Notes: generated by a model from the sequence alone, not told the origin. DNA of 64,000 nt from DASZIT01 sp963770635 (GCA_963770635.1 CAVYQI010000004.1:62001-126000); one strand, 5' to 3'. Counted from the first letter of the stretch, positions 1-9,872 are shown. Numbers and translations: made by a program.

Positions 1-2
1 CC

Positions 3-1457
3 GCGGCTTCGGCCACCGCCACCGCCGCCGTCCTCACCGCCGACATCACCGACGCCTCGCCCTCGGGCAGCCCCACCGGTGGCGGTCATCCGGCGGGTGG
101 GAGTCCATCGAGCGGTGCCGGCGAGTCGGCGATTGCTCAGGCCCAGTCCACCCTGCTGGCCGACCAGAAGCAGTCCGACGCTGACCAGCAACAGGCCACC
201 GCCGACCTCCAGCAGGCCATCTCCACCTGCGGTGCCGCGACCACGACTACACCGGCTACGTCGAACACCCACGGTCCGCCGCCGACCACTACAACCACCA
301 CCGCCCCCACGGGCACGACGACCACCACGACGACCACAACGCCGGCGGGAACGCCGAGTTCGTCGGCCACCGCCGCCTGCACCCAAGCCCTCCAGCAGGT
401 GTCAAGCGATCAGAGTGCCGTCTCCCATGACGAGACGACGGTGGCATCGGACGAGACGGCACTGGCCGCGGCCCTGGCGAGTGCGGCGTCGAGTACCGGA
501 GGCTCCGGCAGTCCGACCACGACAACACCGGCCTCAGGGTCGGGCGGGGGCGCTGGGCCGGCCAGTAAGAACAGCAGTGGCGGCAACAGCAACGGTGGAA
601 GCACGGCCGGTGGCGGGAACGGCTCACCGTCATCGGGGGGTTCGTCGGCCGCCTCCTCGGTGGCGACCCCCCAGCAGCTGGCCAGTGACCAGGCCGACCT
701 GGACGTGGCCAACGCCAGCCTGGCGTCGGCCCAACAAGACCTGGCCGACGCCAACCTCTTGAGCCCGATCGCCGGCACCGTGGCGTCGGTCTCCATCGCT
801 CCCGGTTCCCCCGTCACCGCGGGTTCGAATGTCGGCCCGAGCGCCGACGCCGCCATCGTGGTGATCGGTCCTGGTTCGTTCGTGGTCACGACCGACATCG
901 GCGTGACCAACATCGGCGATGTGCTCGTCGGCCAGCAGGCGACCATTACGCCCGACGCCACCACCAAGACGATCACCGGGACGGTGACGTCGATCGGCCT
1001 GGTGCCGTCGTCCTCCTCCTCCACCAGCTATCCGGTCACCCTGTCGATGGCCAGCGACAGCGGCATGCAGCTTTCGTCGGGAGGCGACGCCGACGTGAGC
1101 ATCGTCACCAAGGGATCCACCGGGGTGCCCAGCGTGCCCAGTTCGGCCGTGCAGACGATCGGTAGCACCCATTTCGTGACCGAGTACAAGAACGGCACCA
1201 CCTCGAGAGTCCGGGTCACCCTCGGCACCGTGGGTGACATCCTCACCCAGATCACCTCCGGGGTGAAGCCCGGCGCCACCGTCGTGCTCGCCGACCTCAA
1301 CTCGCCGATCCCGGCGAGCAGCGCCACCACCACCGGGCGGACGGGCCTGGGTGGGGCCGGCGGCCTGGGTGGTGCGGGTGGCCTGGGCGGTGCCGGCGGC
1401 TTCACTGGCGGCGGGCGCATTGTCGGCGGTGGTGGCTTCACCGGCGGCGGTGGCTAG
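3..1457 (+). CDS. Periplasmic adaptor (HlyD/MacA-like) of an exporter, 5' truncated
   Basis: The gene is cut by the left window edge; the frame is open from base 3 and 484 residues are visible. The product resembles the membrane-fusion/adaptor subunit of an ABC-type or tripartite exporter, anchored in the membrane and acting outside it. Gln/Asp/Ala-rich helices near residues 45-80 and 130-250 would form the alpha-hairpin. They are interrupted by Thr/Pro and Gly/Ser low-complexity inserts. A half-lipoyl segment (LLSPIAGTVASVSIAP) begins near residue 253 and is followed by a beta-barrel-like region. The tail is made of GGAGGL repeats. The long inserts and Gly tail are odd for the family. A partner ATPase and permease would be expected outside the window. 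Function is family-level inference. Confidence 0.7.
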   Translation, partial: AASATATAAVLTADITDASPSGSPTGGGHPAGGSPSSGAGESAIAQAQSTLLADQKQSDADQQQATADLQQAISTCGAATTTTPATSNTHGPPPTTTTTTAPTGTTTTTTTTTPAGTPSSSATAACTQALQQVSSDQSAVSHDETTVASDETALAAALASAASSTGGSGSPTTTTPASGSGGGAGPASKNSSGGNSNGGSTAGGGNGSPSSGGSSAASSVATPQQLASDQADLDVANASLASAQQDLADANLLSPIAGTVASVSIAPGSPVTAGSNVGPSADAAIVVIGPGSFVVTTDIGVTNIGDVLVGQQATITPDATTKTITGTVTSIGLVPSSSSSTSYPVTLSMASDSGMQLSSGGDADVSIVTKGSTGVPSVPSSAVQTIGSTHFVTEYKNGTTSRVRVTLGTVGDILTQITSGVKPGATVVLADLNSPIPASSATTTGRTGLGGAGGLGGAGGLGGAGGFTGGGRIVGGGGFTGGGG

Positions 1458-1524
1458 CCGACACCGGCCGGTATCGACGACCGGCAGCTGCCGATCCAGC
1501 CCAAGAAGCCACCGCGGCTCCGAC

Positions 1525-3133
1525 TCAATCCGGCGTTGGCACCCCGGTCGCCTCAGGGGCCGGAACCGCACCGTTCGACTGCGGGGGAGGGGCGGCGGCC
1601 GGAAGCCTCACCTCGAAGGTAGCGCCGGTGGTGCCTTCGAGTAGCTTCACCCGGCCCCCGTGGGCCTCGACGATGGCGGCGACTATGGCCAGACCCAATC
1701 CGGCACCTCCGGTCGAGCGGGCCCGCGACGGGTCTGACCGGTAAAAGGGCTCGAAGATCCGGGGGGCGACCTCCGGGTCGATCCCCGGGCCGTCGTCACT
1801 CACCGAGACGACCGCGTCGGCACCGTCGAGACGAACCCCGACCGCAACCGACGCCGTCTCCGGAGTGTGGTTGATGGCGTTGACCAAGAGGTTGTCGACC
1901 ACCTGGCGCATCCGGCGGACATCGCCGACGACGGTCACCGGACCCCCGACGTTCAGGTCGACGGTCCGGCCGGGAGCGGACACCCGGATGCTCGCCACCG
2001 CCTGTTCGAGCACCTCGACGAGGTCGAACGGATCGTGAGCCACGGGTCGCTCGTGGTCGAGCTGGGCCAGCAGGAAGAGATCGTCGACCAGGGTCCCCAT
2101 CCGGGCCGCCTCGTTCTTGATGTGATCCATGGCCGTGGCCAGGTCGTTGGGCCGGTCGCGAATCCCCAGGTCGAACATCTCCGAGTAGCCACGGATGGAT
2201 GTCAGCGGGGTCCGCAGCTCGTGGGAGGCATCGGCCAGGAAGCGGCGGAGCTTGTTCTCGGACAGCGGCTCGGGCGTCGAAGGCTTCTTCGATTTCTTCG
2301 ATCATGGTGTTGAAGGCCAATCCGAGTTGACCGACCTCGGAGCCCGGCGTGACGTAGGAGACCCGCTGGGACAGATCGCCGTCGGCGATGGTGCCGGCGG
2401 TCACCGCCATCTCTTCGAGGGGCCGCATGTCACGGCGCACCATCAGCCAGGAGATCAGCCCGAGGATCACCAGCACCGAGGCCGAGACGACCAGTTCGAT
2501 GAACAGGAGTCGTTGGAGGGTGCTGTCGGTGCCACTCAGCGACTCGGCCACCACGATGGTGCCTTCGTGGTTGGGCAGCGGCCGGGCCAAGACCCGGTAG
2601 CTGATCCCGTCAGTGCCGGTGCTCGAGGTGGTGAAGAACAGGTCGGCCGTCGATGGGTTCCCCGATCCGGGGAGCGACGCCGGGATCGACGGTGCCGACG
2701 GGGCCTTCCCGCCGTAGCTGAAGAACACGTGGGCGATGATGTGGCCGCTGGAGTCACGAAGTTCACCGTAGGTACCCGGGGGAACCAATATCCCCCGGTC
2801 GGCCCCCCGGGACGGCCCCCGGAAGTTGGGTAGGCGGCTTCCCTGGCCGCGGACCCCGGACGTCGGACTGGTGGTGGTCGGCGTGATGGTCGTCGGCGTG
2901 GTGCTGGTCGGCGTGGTGGTCCCACCGACGGGGGACGCCGGAGGATTCGTCGAGCCGACGGCCGTGGTGGGCAGCAGCGACCGGCCCACCGGGAAGGTGG
3001 CCCCCGTCAGCTGCGTATCCACCTGGGTGAGAAGGAACGACCGGAGCGAGGTGTAGGTGACCACGTCCGAGATCACCAGTCCGGCCGCCACGATGATCAC
3101 CAGCAGCAGGAGCAGCCGGAGGCGGAGGGTCAA
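1525..3133 (-). CDS. Sensor histidine kinase, interrupted by one frameshift
   Basis: Membrane sensor kinase that would phosphorylate the response regulator encoded 9 bases upstream. In order it has a first membrane helix (residues 3-25), an extracytoplasmic domain with Thr/Pro-rich stretch, a second helix near residue 215, HAMP, the HisKA box with ASHELRTPL, and an ATPase domain (N box NLLVNAINHTP, DDGPGID, GAGLGLAIV). The frame breaks near base 2267. Upstream it reads EEAFDARAAVRE; the kinase core continues in another frame as EPLSENKLRR. Dropping one C of a CCC run joins them into about 535 residues. Without that correction the kinase lacks its His box. Either a sequence error or a recent lesion fits. 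Confidence 0.85.
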
Positions 3134-3142
3134 GGCGGAGCC

Positions 3143-3889
3143 TCAGCCCGCGGTTCCGGGGTGGGGGTCGGGGTCCCCGGATGCCGCCGTCTCCGGGGGG
3201 ACCCGAAGGGTGTACCCGACGCCCCGCACGGTGCGGATCAACGGTGGTCCGTGGGCATCGAGCTTCTTGCGCAGGTAGCTCACGTAGACCTCGACCATGT
3301 TGACCTTGCCGTCGAAGCTGTAGTCCCAGACCCGGTCCCGGATCTGGGACTTGGACAGCACCTGCCCGGCATTCACCATCAGGTAGTGCAGCAATCGGAA
3401 CTCGGTCGGGGTGAGTTCGATGGCCGCCGATCCGCGCCATACCTCGTGGCTGTCCTCGTCCAGTTCGACGTCGGCGAACGCCAGTCGTGGACCCAGGTTC
3501 TCGTACCCGTCGGTCCGACGCAGAATCGCCTTGATGCGGAGCACCATCTCTTCGACGCTGAACGGTTTGGACATGTAGTCGTCACCACCGGCGGCCATGC
3601 CCCGGATCCGATCGTCCACCTCGCCCCGAGCGGTCAGGAACAGCACCGGGGTCATCTGGGAATTGCGGTCCCACCCCATCCGTTTCAGCACTTCGAAGCC
3701 GTCGATGTCGGGAAGCATGACATCGAGCACCACCAGGTGGGGTCGAAACGACTTGAGGGCCCGGAGGGCTTCGGTCCCGGAATGGGCCACTTCGACGGTG
3801 GTCCCGTGGAGGCTCAGCGCCATGGTCACCAGGGCGGTGATGCTCCGTTCGTCGTCGACCACCAGGACCCGGCGACCGTTCAGATCCAA
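3143..3889 (-). CDS. OmpR-family response regulator
   Basis: DNA-binding response regulator, partner of the adjacent kinase. The receiver domain covers residues 6-120, with acidic pocket DDE at 12-14, phosphoacceptor D56 in VLDVMLPDIDG and the conserved Lys of SKPF at 108. A winged-helix C-terminal domain ends in RTVRGVGYTLR, typical of OmpR/PhoB regulators. The frame stays open to 4042, but the receiver begins right after a TTG at 3889, which is preceded by GGGGACA. That start gives 248 residues, the usual family size. The kinase follows after 9 bases, so the two are cotranscribed. Confidence 0.9.
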   Translation of the reverse strand: MDLNGRRVLVVDDERSITALVTMALSLHGTTVEVAHSGTEALRALKSFRPHLVVLDVMLPDIDGFEVLKRMGWDRNSQMTPVLFLTARGEVDDRIRGMAAGGDDYMSKPFSVEEMVLRIKAILRRTDGYENLGPRLAFADVELDEDSHEVWRGSAAIELTPTEFRLLHYLMVNAGQVLSKSQIRDRVWDYSFDGKVNMVEVYVSYLRKKLDAHGPPLIRTVRGVGYTLRVPPETAASGDPDPHPGTAG

Positions 3890-3971
3890 TGCCTGTCCCC
3901 GATGCTCACCTACCAATTCTGGACGGCATTCCTGTGGATTCGCTGAGAGCCACCTGGACTGCAGCCCAGAA

Positions 3972-4995
3972 TCATCCCACCTGGTGGCGCCACCCCCCAA
4001 AGGGAAGCGGGCCACCTCCCAGCTCGAGCCGACCGGGATCATCGGTGCACCGTCCGATCACCGTCGGCGGCCGCAGCCCGGCCCGAGCGAACTCGGTCCG
4101 CAGGTGCTCGGCGTCCTCGGTGGCCAGCAGCAGCTCGTAGTCCTCCCCACCGCCCAACGCCTCTTCCCGAGTGGCACCGCTGGCCACCGGAACCTCAGCC
4201 AGGTCGATCCCGATGCCCGAGGCCCGGGCCAGATGGCGAATGTCGGCCACCAGACCGTCGGAGAGGTCGATGGCGGCCCGGGCCCCCGACAACCGGGCCA
4301 CCTCTCCCTCGTCGAGCCGGGCCAACGGGCGCCGGTGGGCCAGAATCAGCGCCGACGCCTCGGCCGACGGTGGGGTGGTGACCTGCTGATCTCGCCGCTC
4401 CCGCAGGATCCGGAGACCGGCCGCCGACCCGCCCAGTGGCCCGGTGACCAGGAGCTGGTCTCCCGGCTTGGCCCCGGAGCGGAGCATCGGCCCGAGGTTG
4501 TCCGACCCGCGGAGCGATCCGGTGACCGCCACCGACACCACCAGCACCGGGGAAGCCGACAGGTCGCCACCGACCACCACGCACCCGGTCTGCTCGCCGG
4601 CCAAGGCAATCCCGTCGGCGACCAGGTCCAGGTCCGTCTCCGGCGGGGCGGCGATCGACACCAGCCCGTGATCGGGGCGCCCGCCCATGGCGGCTAGGTC
4701 GGACACGGTCACCATCAGCGCCTTGTACCCGAGGTCGTCCAAACCGCTCAGGCCGAGATCCACGTGGACCCCGGCCACCACCAGGTCGGTGGACAGCAGC
4801 GCCGAGTCCCCCTCCGGGCGCCGGACCACCGCGGCGTCATCCCCGATCCAGGTCTCCCCCGCCGGCGGGCCTTCCCCGGTCCATCCGGGCGCCGGCCGCC
4901 CGCTCGAATCGGGCCCGCAGCCGGTCGATGGCGTCAAATTCGTCACCTGAACCGGGAAAATGGGCTGACGTCGACCCGGAATTGGTTCCGACCAT
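3972..4995 (-). CDS. thiL: Thiamine-monophosphate kinase ThiL, one frameshift near the N-terminus
   Basis: Phosphorylates thiamine monophosphate to the cofactor thiamine diphosphate (EC 2.7.4.16). The main frame carries the AIRS-kinase signatures WIGDDAAVV, STDLVVAGVHVDL, VSDLAAMGG and GGGEDYELLLA. The N-terminal part lies in another frame: ATG at 4995, behind GGTAGGCAAGAG, starts a stretch with DEFDAIDRLRARFERAAG, which is what a ThiL N-terminus looks like. The frames join if one G is removed from a five-G run (bases 4856-4860). The corrected length of 340 residues fits the family. No usable start lies in the main frame before the neighbouring pckG region, which supports the frameshift reading. 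Confidence 0.88.
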
Positions 4996-5121
4996 GTCTC
5001 TTGCCTACCATCGTCCCCGGCCGCCGCCACTAATATCGAGTAGCCCCACCGCGACGCCGGCATCTGCTGTAAGCGATCGTCGCGGCCCCGACCTGGAATC
5101 CCGAGGAGGAATCGCCCACCT

Positions 5122-6912
5122 ATGCCACCCACTGAGAACAAGAAGTTGATCGCCTGGGTGGACGAGATTGCGGCGCTGACCCAGCCGGCCTCGGTGGAAT
5201 GGTGCGACGGTTCGGCCGACGAATACGACCGGCTCTGCCAGCTTCTTGTCGACAACGGGACCTTCACCAAGCTGTCCGACGCCAAACGACCCAACAGCTA
5301 CTGGGCCCACTCCGACCCGGCCGACGTGGCTCGGGTGGAGGACCGGACCTTCATCTGTTCGACCCACGAGTCGGACGCCGGGCCGACCAACAACTGGCGT
5401 GACCCGGCCGAGATGCGGGCGACGCTCACCGACCTGTTCCGGGGCTCGATGCAGGGGCGCACCATGTATGTGGTCCCCTACTCGATGGGCCCGCTGGGGT
5501 CCGAGATCGCCCACATCGGGGTGGAGATCACCGACTCGCCGTATGTGGTGGTGTCGATGCGGATCATGACCCGGATGGGCCGGGGCGCCCTCGAGGTGCT
5601 CGGTGCCGACGGCGACTTCGTGCCCTGTCTCCACTCCGTCGGCGATCCCCTGGCGGACGGCAAGGCCGACGTCCCCTGGCCGTGCGACAGCGAGAACAAG
5701 TACATCGTCCACTTCCCCGAGACCCGGGAGATCTGGTCGTACGGCTCCGGCTACGGCGGCAACGCGCTGTTGGGCAAGAAGTGCTTCGCCCTCCGCATCG
5801 CCTCGGTGATGGCCCGGGACGACAACTGGCTGGCCGAGCACATGCTCATCTTGAAGCTGACCAACCCCGCCGGCGTCACCAAGTACGTGACCGGAGCCTT
5901 CCCGTCCGCCTGTGGCAAGACCAACCTGGCCATGCTCATCCCCTCGCTTCCGGATTGGAAGGTGGAGACGGTGGGCGACGACATCTGCTGGATGAAGTTC
6001 GGGGCCGACGGTCGCCTGTATGCCATCAACCCCGAGGCCGGCTTCTTCGGGGTTGCCCCCGGCACCAACTTCAAGACCAACCCCAACGCCATGCTCACCC
6101 TCGACGGGAACGCCATCTTCACCAATACCGCGCTGACCGACGACGGTGATGTCTGGTGGGAAGGGGTGACCGAGGAGCCGCCGGCCCACCTCACCTCCTG
6201 GAAGGGGGAGGACTGGACCCCCGAGTCCGATACCCCGGCCTCCCATCCCAACGCCCGTTTCACCGTTTCCGCCGCCCAGGACCCGGCCATCGCCCCCGAG
6301 TGGCAGGACCCGGGCGGTGTCCCCATCGACGCCATCATGTTCGGGGGACGGCGCGCCTCGGTGGTGCCGCTGGTGTTCCAGTCCCGCGACTGGGACCACG
6401 GGGTGTTCCTGGGCTCGATCATGTCCTCGGAGACCACCGCCGCCGCCGCCGGTGCGGTCGGGAAGCTCCGCCGTGACCCGTTCGCCATGCTCCCGTTCTG
6501 CGGCTACAACATGGCCGACTACTTCGCCCACTGGCTCGACGTCGGGGCCTCGGCCGATCCCGACAAGCTGCCGAAGATCTTCTACGTGAACTGGTTCCGA
6601 AAGGACGAGGAGGGCCGCTGGCTGTGGCCCGGCTACGGGGAGAACTCCCGGGTGCTGTCCTGGGTGTTCGATCGGGCCGGCGGTGACGGCGAGGCAGTCG
6701 AGACACCGATCGGGTTCGTCCCGGCAACGGGTGCCATCGACACCGACGGTCTGGACATCTCCGACCAGGACATGGACAAGCTGCTGGCCGTGGACATCGA
6801 GGGCTGGCGGGCCGAGGTGCCGGGCATCCGCGAGCACTACGCCAGGTTCGGCGACAAGCTCCCGGCCAAGCTCGACGAGGAAGTCGACCGGCTGGAGAAG
6901 CAGCTCGGCTGA
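5122..6912 (+). CDS. pckG: Phosphoenolpyruvate carboxykinase (GTP)
   Basis: Cytosolic enzyme of gluconeogenesis that converts oxaloacetate and GTP to PEP, CO2 and GDP (EC 4.1.1.32). The nucleotide-binding loop GAFPSACGKTNLAM sits at about residues 258-271 and contains the reactive Cys typical of the GTP class. Also visible are the substrate motif FGGRRA and the C-terminal NWFRKDEEGRW. The 596-residue length is normal and the frame is intact. GAGGAGGAA lies 10-18 bases before the ATG as ribosome binding site. A TAATAT at 5031-5036 could be a -10 box, but no convincing -35 accompanies it. Divergent from thiL. Confidence 0.98.
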   Translation: MPPTENKKLIAWVDEIAALTQPASVEWCDGSADEYDRLCQLLVDNGTFTKLSDAKRPNSYWAHSDPADVARVEDRTFICSTHESDAGPTNNWRDPAEMRATLTDLFRGSMQGRTMYVVPYSMGPLGSEIAHIGVEITDSPYVVVSMRIMTRMGRGALEVLGADGDFVPCLHSVGDPLADGKADVPWPCDSENKYIVHFPETREIWSYGSGYGGNALLGKKCFALRIASVMARDDNWLAEHMLILKLTNPAGVTKYVTGAFPSACGKTNLAMLIPSLPDWKVETVGDDICWMKFGADGRLYAINPEAGFFGVAPGTNFKTNPNAMLTLDGNAIFTNTALTDDGDVWWEGVTEEPPAHLTSWKGEDWTPESDTPASHPNARFTVSAAQDPAIAPEWQDPGGVPIDAIMFGGRRASVVPLVFQSRDWDHGVFLGSIMSSETTAAAAGAVGKLRRDPFAMLPFCGYNMADYFAHWLDVGASADPDKLPKIFYVNWFRKDEEGRWLWPGYGENSRVLSWVFDRAGGDGEAVETPIGFVPATGAIDTDGLDISDQDMDKLLAVDIEGWRAEVPGIREHYARFGDKLPAKLDEEVDRLEKQLG

Positions 6913-6924
6913 GCGGACTCGGCC

Positions 6925-6945
6925 CCGTCCGAACGATTCGGGCGG
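6925..6945. terminator. Hairpin between convergent genes
   Basis: CCGTCCGAA and TTCGGGCGG form a nine-pair stem with one G-T type mismatch around a CGA loop. It lies just after the pckG stop and before the end of the opposing small gene. No T-run follows, so this is a candidate bidirectional terminator by position and structure only. Confidence 0.4.
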
Positions 6946-6965
6946 TCCGGGACTCCGGCGCTTAC

Positions 6966-7190
6966 TCAGGGCAAGTGGATGTCGTGGACGGCCCGGGCCG
7001 CCGCGAGGGCAGCGGGATCGAGGGTTCCCTCATCCACCGGCTCGACGACGCTCCAGTGCTTCCCCACCGGGCAGTGCTGCCACCGGCCGGTCCCGAGCCG
7101 CACGGCCTTGATCGACGCCATGGGTACCCAGATGGTCGTGAACAGGTGATCATCCTTGCAGCGGACCACCGTGTCGAATCGCGAAGACAT
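6966..7190 (-). CDS. Conserved actinobacterial small protein, function unknown
   Basis: A 74-residue protein starting MSSRFDTVVRCKDDHLFTT and ending in HDIHLP. I recognise this as a small protein type common in actinobacteria, with the KAVRLGTGRWQHCPVGKHW core. It contains two Cys residues (positions 11 and 40) and no membrane segment. The CPVGKHW portion hints at a small zinc- or nucleic-acid-binding fold, but no function is established from the sequence. It faces pckG tail to tail. Confidence 0.75.
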   Translation of the reverse strand: MSSRFDTVVRCKDDHLFTTIWVPMASIKAVRLGTGRWQHCPVGKHWSVVEPVDEGTLDPAALAAARAVHDIHLP

Positions 7191-7249
7191 GGGCCGAGAC
7201 TAGGCCGAACTGGATTTGACCACTCGATGGAGCCCACCGACGGCGCGGC

Positions 7250-8737
7250 TCACCAGCGGTGGTCACCGCCCCGAAGCGAGCTCATGTACGCCACCGCCCC
7301 GAGTGCGGCCACGATGGCCATGATCAGGTTGCCGGTGGTGATCGGCAGGGTCAACACGACCGGGACGAACGCCCCCACCACCCAGACCAGCTGCAGGCGC
7401 GTCTCGAAGCGGGCAAACGCCCGACCCTGGTTGAACACCTCCACGTGCCGCTGGACCAGCGCGTCGAAGGATGGTTTGGAAATGGCGCCGGCCACCCCCA
7501 CGGCCAGCGCCACCACCACCTGGAAGTATCGGCTCGACTGGGAGGAGATGATTCCGGCTACCACCGCCACCAACCACATCGACGCCACCAGGATCTGTTG
7601 CTCGCTGAACACTCGGCGGAGCCGGGCCACCAGGAGGACGCCGATCAGCGCTCCCGCGGTGATGGCGCCGAGCAACAGCCCGAACCACCAGGTCGCCGCC
7701 CCTTGCCGGCGGAGCCCGAACGCCAGCAAGAAGGTCAGGAACCCGAGCTCGGCCTTCAGCACCGACATCGGCATCAGGGCCAGGAGCACCTCGGAAGTGG
7801 CAATCGGCCGGAAGGCGGCGAGGTCCAGCTCATCCTCAGTCGGTTCACTGGACAGATCCGGCGCCGGTTCGGACAGAGACTGCGAGACCGGCACCATCGG
7901 GATGACCCGCTCCGGGACCCGACGCCGACCCGAGCCTCGAGCCCGTCGGCGCTGCCGGACCGGCAGTCGGGCTCCGGCCACCACTGCGGCCAGGAACACG
8001 AAGAAGTCGAGCCACAGGACGCCTTGGGCTCCGGCCAGCTTGAGCATGCCCACCGCGGGGAGGGCAAAGACAAAGGCTGACACCGAAGCCAACAAGCCCA
8101 ACCGGGCATTGAGGCCGGCCAGGTCGGGGGCGCCTTCGAGGTCGGGCTTCCCGGGATGCTCGAGGTCCTCTCCCCCTCCGATCATCGGGGTCCCGTAGGG
8201 CGGGGTGGCGGTCGGCCGCGGGGTTGGCGGTGCGACGGGGGTCGGCGTACTCGGAGGGTCACTTCCCGGCGGATGACCGATGAGACCGAGGGCGGCCATC
8301 TCCGGGACCAGGGCGCCCTTGGTCACCAGGTACACCTTCGACAGCACCAACATGGCGAAGGCCAGCGGGAACAACAGCAGCGAGTGAATGTCGGCGGCCA
8401 GCAGCGGGCAGAGGGCAGCCCGGCCCAGGGCCGACGCCACCACCGTCGCCCGGCGGGCCCCCCGACTCCGGTCGACCAGCGGGCCGAGGGCGGGTGCCAC
8501 CACCGCGAACGGCGCCATGGTCAGGAGCAGATAGAGCAACACCTTGTCCTGGGCGGCGGTGGGAGAGATCGAGAAGAACAACGACCCGGCCAGCGAGACG
8601 GCGAAGAGCGTGTCGCCGGCGGTCATCAGCACGTGGGTGAGGGCCAATCGGCCGAATGGCTGCCGCTGGTCGAAGAGGTCGGCTATCGCCGAGCGAGCCA
8701 ATCTCCGGAACTGCTCTCCTCGCTCCCGAACGGTCAC
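7250..8737 (-). CDS. MFS-type multi-spanning transporter
   Basis: A 495-residue inner-membrane protein with about ten to twelve hydrophobic helices in two halves. The first half contains APALGPLVDRSRGARR, an MFS motif-A-like loop. The second half has repeated Leu/Val/Ala helices and ends near the C-terminus with MAIVAALGAVAYMSSL. Two long hydrophilic loops, one Pro/Thr-rich (near residues 155-190) and one Arg- and acid-rich (near 260-300), separate groups of helices. Substrate cannot be told. The GTG start at 8737 follows TAATAT by six bases, so the transcript may be leaderless. The neighbours do not suggest a pathway. Confidence 0.75.
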   Translation of the reverse strand: MTVRERGEQFRRLARSAIADLFDQRQPFGRLALTHVLMTAGDTLFAVSLAGSLFFSISPTAAQDKVLLYLLLTMAPFAVVAPALGPLVDRSRGARRATVVASALGRAALCPLLAADIHSLLLFPLAFAMLVLSKVYLVTKGALVPEMAALGLIGHPPGSDPPSTPTPVAPPTPRPTATPPYGTPMIGGGEDLEHPGKPDLEGAPDLAGLNARLGLLASVSAFVFALPAVGMLKLAGAQGVLWLDFFVFLAAVVAGARLPVRQRRRARGSGRRRVPERVIPMVPVSQSLSEPAPDLSSEPTEDELDLAAFRPIATSEVLLALMPMSVLKAELGFLTFLLAFGLRRQGAATWWFGLLLGAITAGALIGVLLVARLRRVFSEQQILVASMWLVAVVAGIISSQSSRYFQVVVALAVGVAGAISKPSFDALVQRHVEVFNQGRAFARFETRLQLVWVVGAFVPVVLTLPITTGNLIMAIVAALGAVAYMSSLRGGDHRW

Positions 8738-8743
8738 CGCGGC

Positions 8744-8749
8744 ATATTA
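8744..8749 (-). promoter_or_regulatory. Probable -10 box for a leaderless MFS transcript
   Basis: TAATAT lies exactly six bases before the GTG start at 8737. Transcription would then begin at or next to the start codon. This is inference from spacing; no clear -35 was found. Confidence 0.4.
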
Positions 8750-8811
8750 AGGGCCACGACGGTGGCGATAGCATGCATCCACCATCGGGAACCACGTGTC
8801 GGGAGAAACCC

Positions 8812-9048
8812 ATGTCAGTCAAGGCCTACGTACTCATCCAAACCGAGGTCGGAAGGGCCGCCACCGTCGCCCGGGCCGTGGCCAAGCTCGACGGGGTCAT
8901 TGCCGCCGAAGACGTCACCGGGCCCTACGACGTCATCGTCCGGGCCGAGGCCGTCAGCGTGGACGAGTTGGGCCGGATGGTGGTGGGGCGGATTCAGCTG
9001 ATCGAAGGGATCACCCGTACGGTTACCTGTCCGGTGGTCAACCTCTGA
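8812..9048 (+). CDS. Lrp/AsnC-type ligand-binding domain protein (RAM domain only)
   Basis: A 78-residue stand-alone regulatory (RAM) domain like the C-terminal half of Lrp/AsnC regulators. It opens with SVKAYVLIQTEVGRA and contains the alternating beta-alpha pattern with DVTGPYDVIVRAE. There is no helix-turn-helix, so it would sense a small molecule, often an amino acid, as an oligomer rather than bind DNA. The ATG at 8812 follows GGGAGAAA at 8800-8807. The SDR gene follows after 13 bases, so the two may be cotranscribed. Confidence 0.85.
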   Translation: MSVKAYVLIQTEVGRAATVARAVAKLDGVIAAEDVTGPYDVIVRAEAVSVDELGRMVVGRIQLIEGITRTVTCPVVNL

Positions 9049-9061
9049 CCACGCTCAGATC

Positions 9062-9841
9062 GTGAGTCTGGACCAATCCACCTTGCCGAGCCGTACAGCG
9101 CTGGTGACCGGAGCTTCCCGGGGAATTGGCGCGGCGACGGCTCGCGCCCTCGATCGTGCCGGTGCCCGGGTGGCGTTGGTGGCCAGGAGCAGTGACCGCC
9201 TCGCCGACCTGGCTCGAGAGCTCGAACACGAACCGGTTGTCCTGGTGGCCGACCTGAGCGATCCCGATGCTCCGGAGGCCATCGCCCGACAGGCTCTCGA
9301 CGCCCTCGGCACCATCGAGGTCCTGGTGAACAATGCGGCCATCGCCGCCCGTCTGGCCACCGTGGACACCGACGCCGGGTTGATCGACGAGATGCTGGCC
9401 GTCAACGTGCGGGCACCGCTGTTGCTCATCGCCGCCCTCATCCCGGCGATGATCGAGCGCGGCGGCGGCTCGATCATCAACCTTTCCTCGGTGTCAGGCC
9501 TCGTGGGTACGCCGCGGCGGGCTGCCTACGCCGCCACCAAGGGAGCCATCGACGCGGCGACCCGGTCGTTGGCCATCGAGCTCGGGCCGTCGGGGATCCG
9601 GGTCAACTCGGTGGCTCCCGGGGTCGTGGACACCGCGTTGTGGGCCAAGAACAAGGCGATCCCGGGAGTCGTCGAGACGATCGAGGGGCAGACGCCGCTC
9701 CGCCGATGGGCCAGGCCCGAGGACATTGCCGACGTCATCGTCTTTCTGGCCTCGGACGCCGCCCGGTTCGTCACCGGGGAGACGATTGCCGCCGACGGCG
9801 GCATGGCCCGGACCTTCGACCTTTACGGCGGACACATCTGA
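9062..9841 (+). CDS. Short-chain dehydrogenase/reductase (FabG-like)
   Basis: A 259-residue NAD(P)-dependent oxidoreductase. The Rossmann motif TGASRGIG is at residues 16-23, NNAA is near 95, and the catalytic set is Ser of NLSSVSG with YAATK. The C-terminal DVIVFLASDAARFVTGETI and DGGMARTF are classical SDR features. The closest functional match by pattern is 3-oxoacyl-ACP reductase or an acyl-chain or sugar alcohol dehydrogenase; the substrate is not decided. The start is GTG at 9062, 13 bases after the preceding gene. Confidence 0.9.
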   Translation: MSLDQSTLPSRTALVTGASRGIGAATARALDRAGARVALVARSSDRLADLARELEHEPVVLVADLSDPDAPEAIARQALDALGTIEVLVNNAAIAARLATVDTDAGLIDEMLAVNVRAPLLLIAALIPAMIERGGGSIINLSSVSGLVGTPRRAAYAATKGAIDAATRSLAIELGPSGIRVNSVAPGVVDTALWAKNKAIPGVVETIEGQTPLRRWARPEDIADVIVFLASDAARFVTGETIAADGGMARTFDLYGGHI

Positions 9842-9872
9842 GGAACCCTCCGGCCGACGGTCGGGATGGTCG

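Noticed and set aside
3972..5294. ThiL as one 440-residue uninterrupted protein
   Set aside because: The first 120 or so codons of that frame lack similarity and overlap pckG; a ThiL-like N-terminus lies in the adjacent frame from 4995.
5005..6837. 610-codon open frame opposite pckG
   Set aside because: High G+C shadow frame rich in Gly, His, Val and Arg with no motif; pckG on the other strand is intact and conserved.
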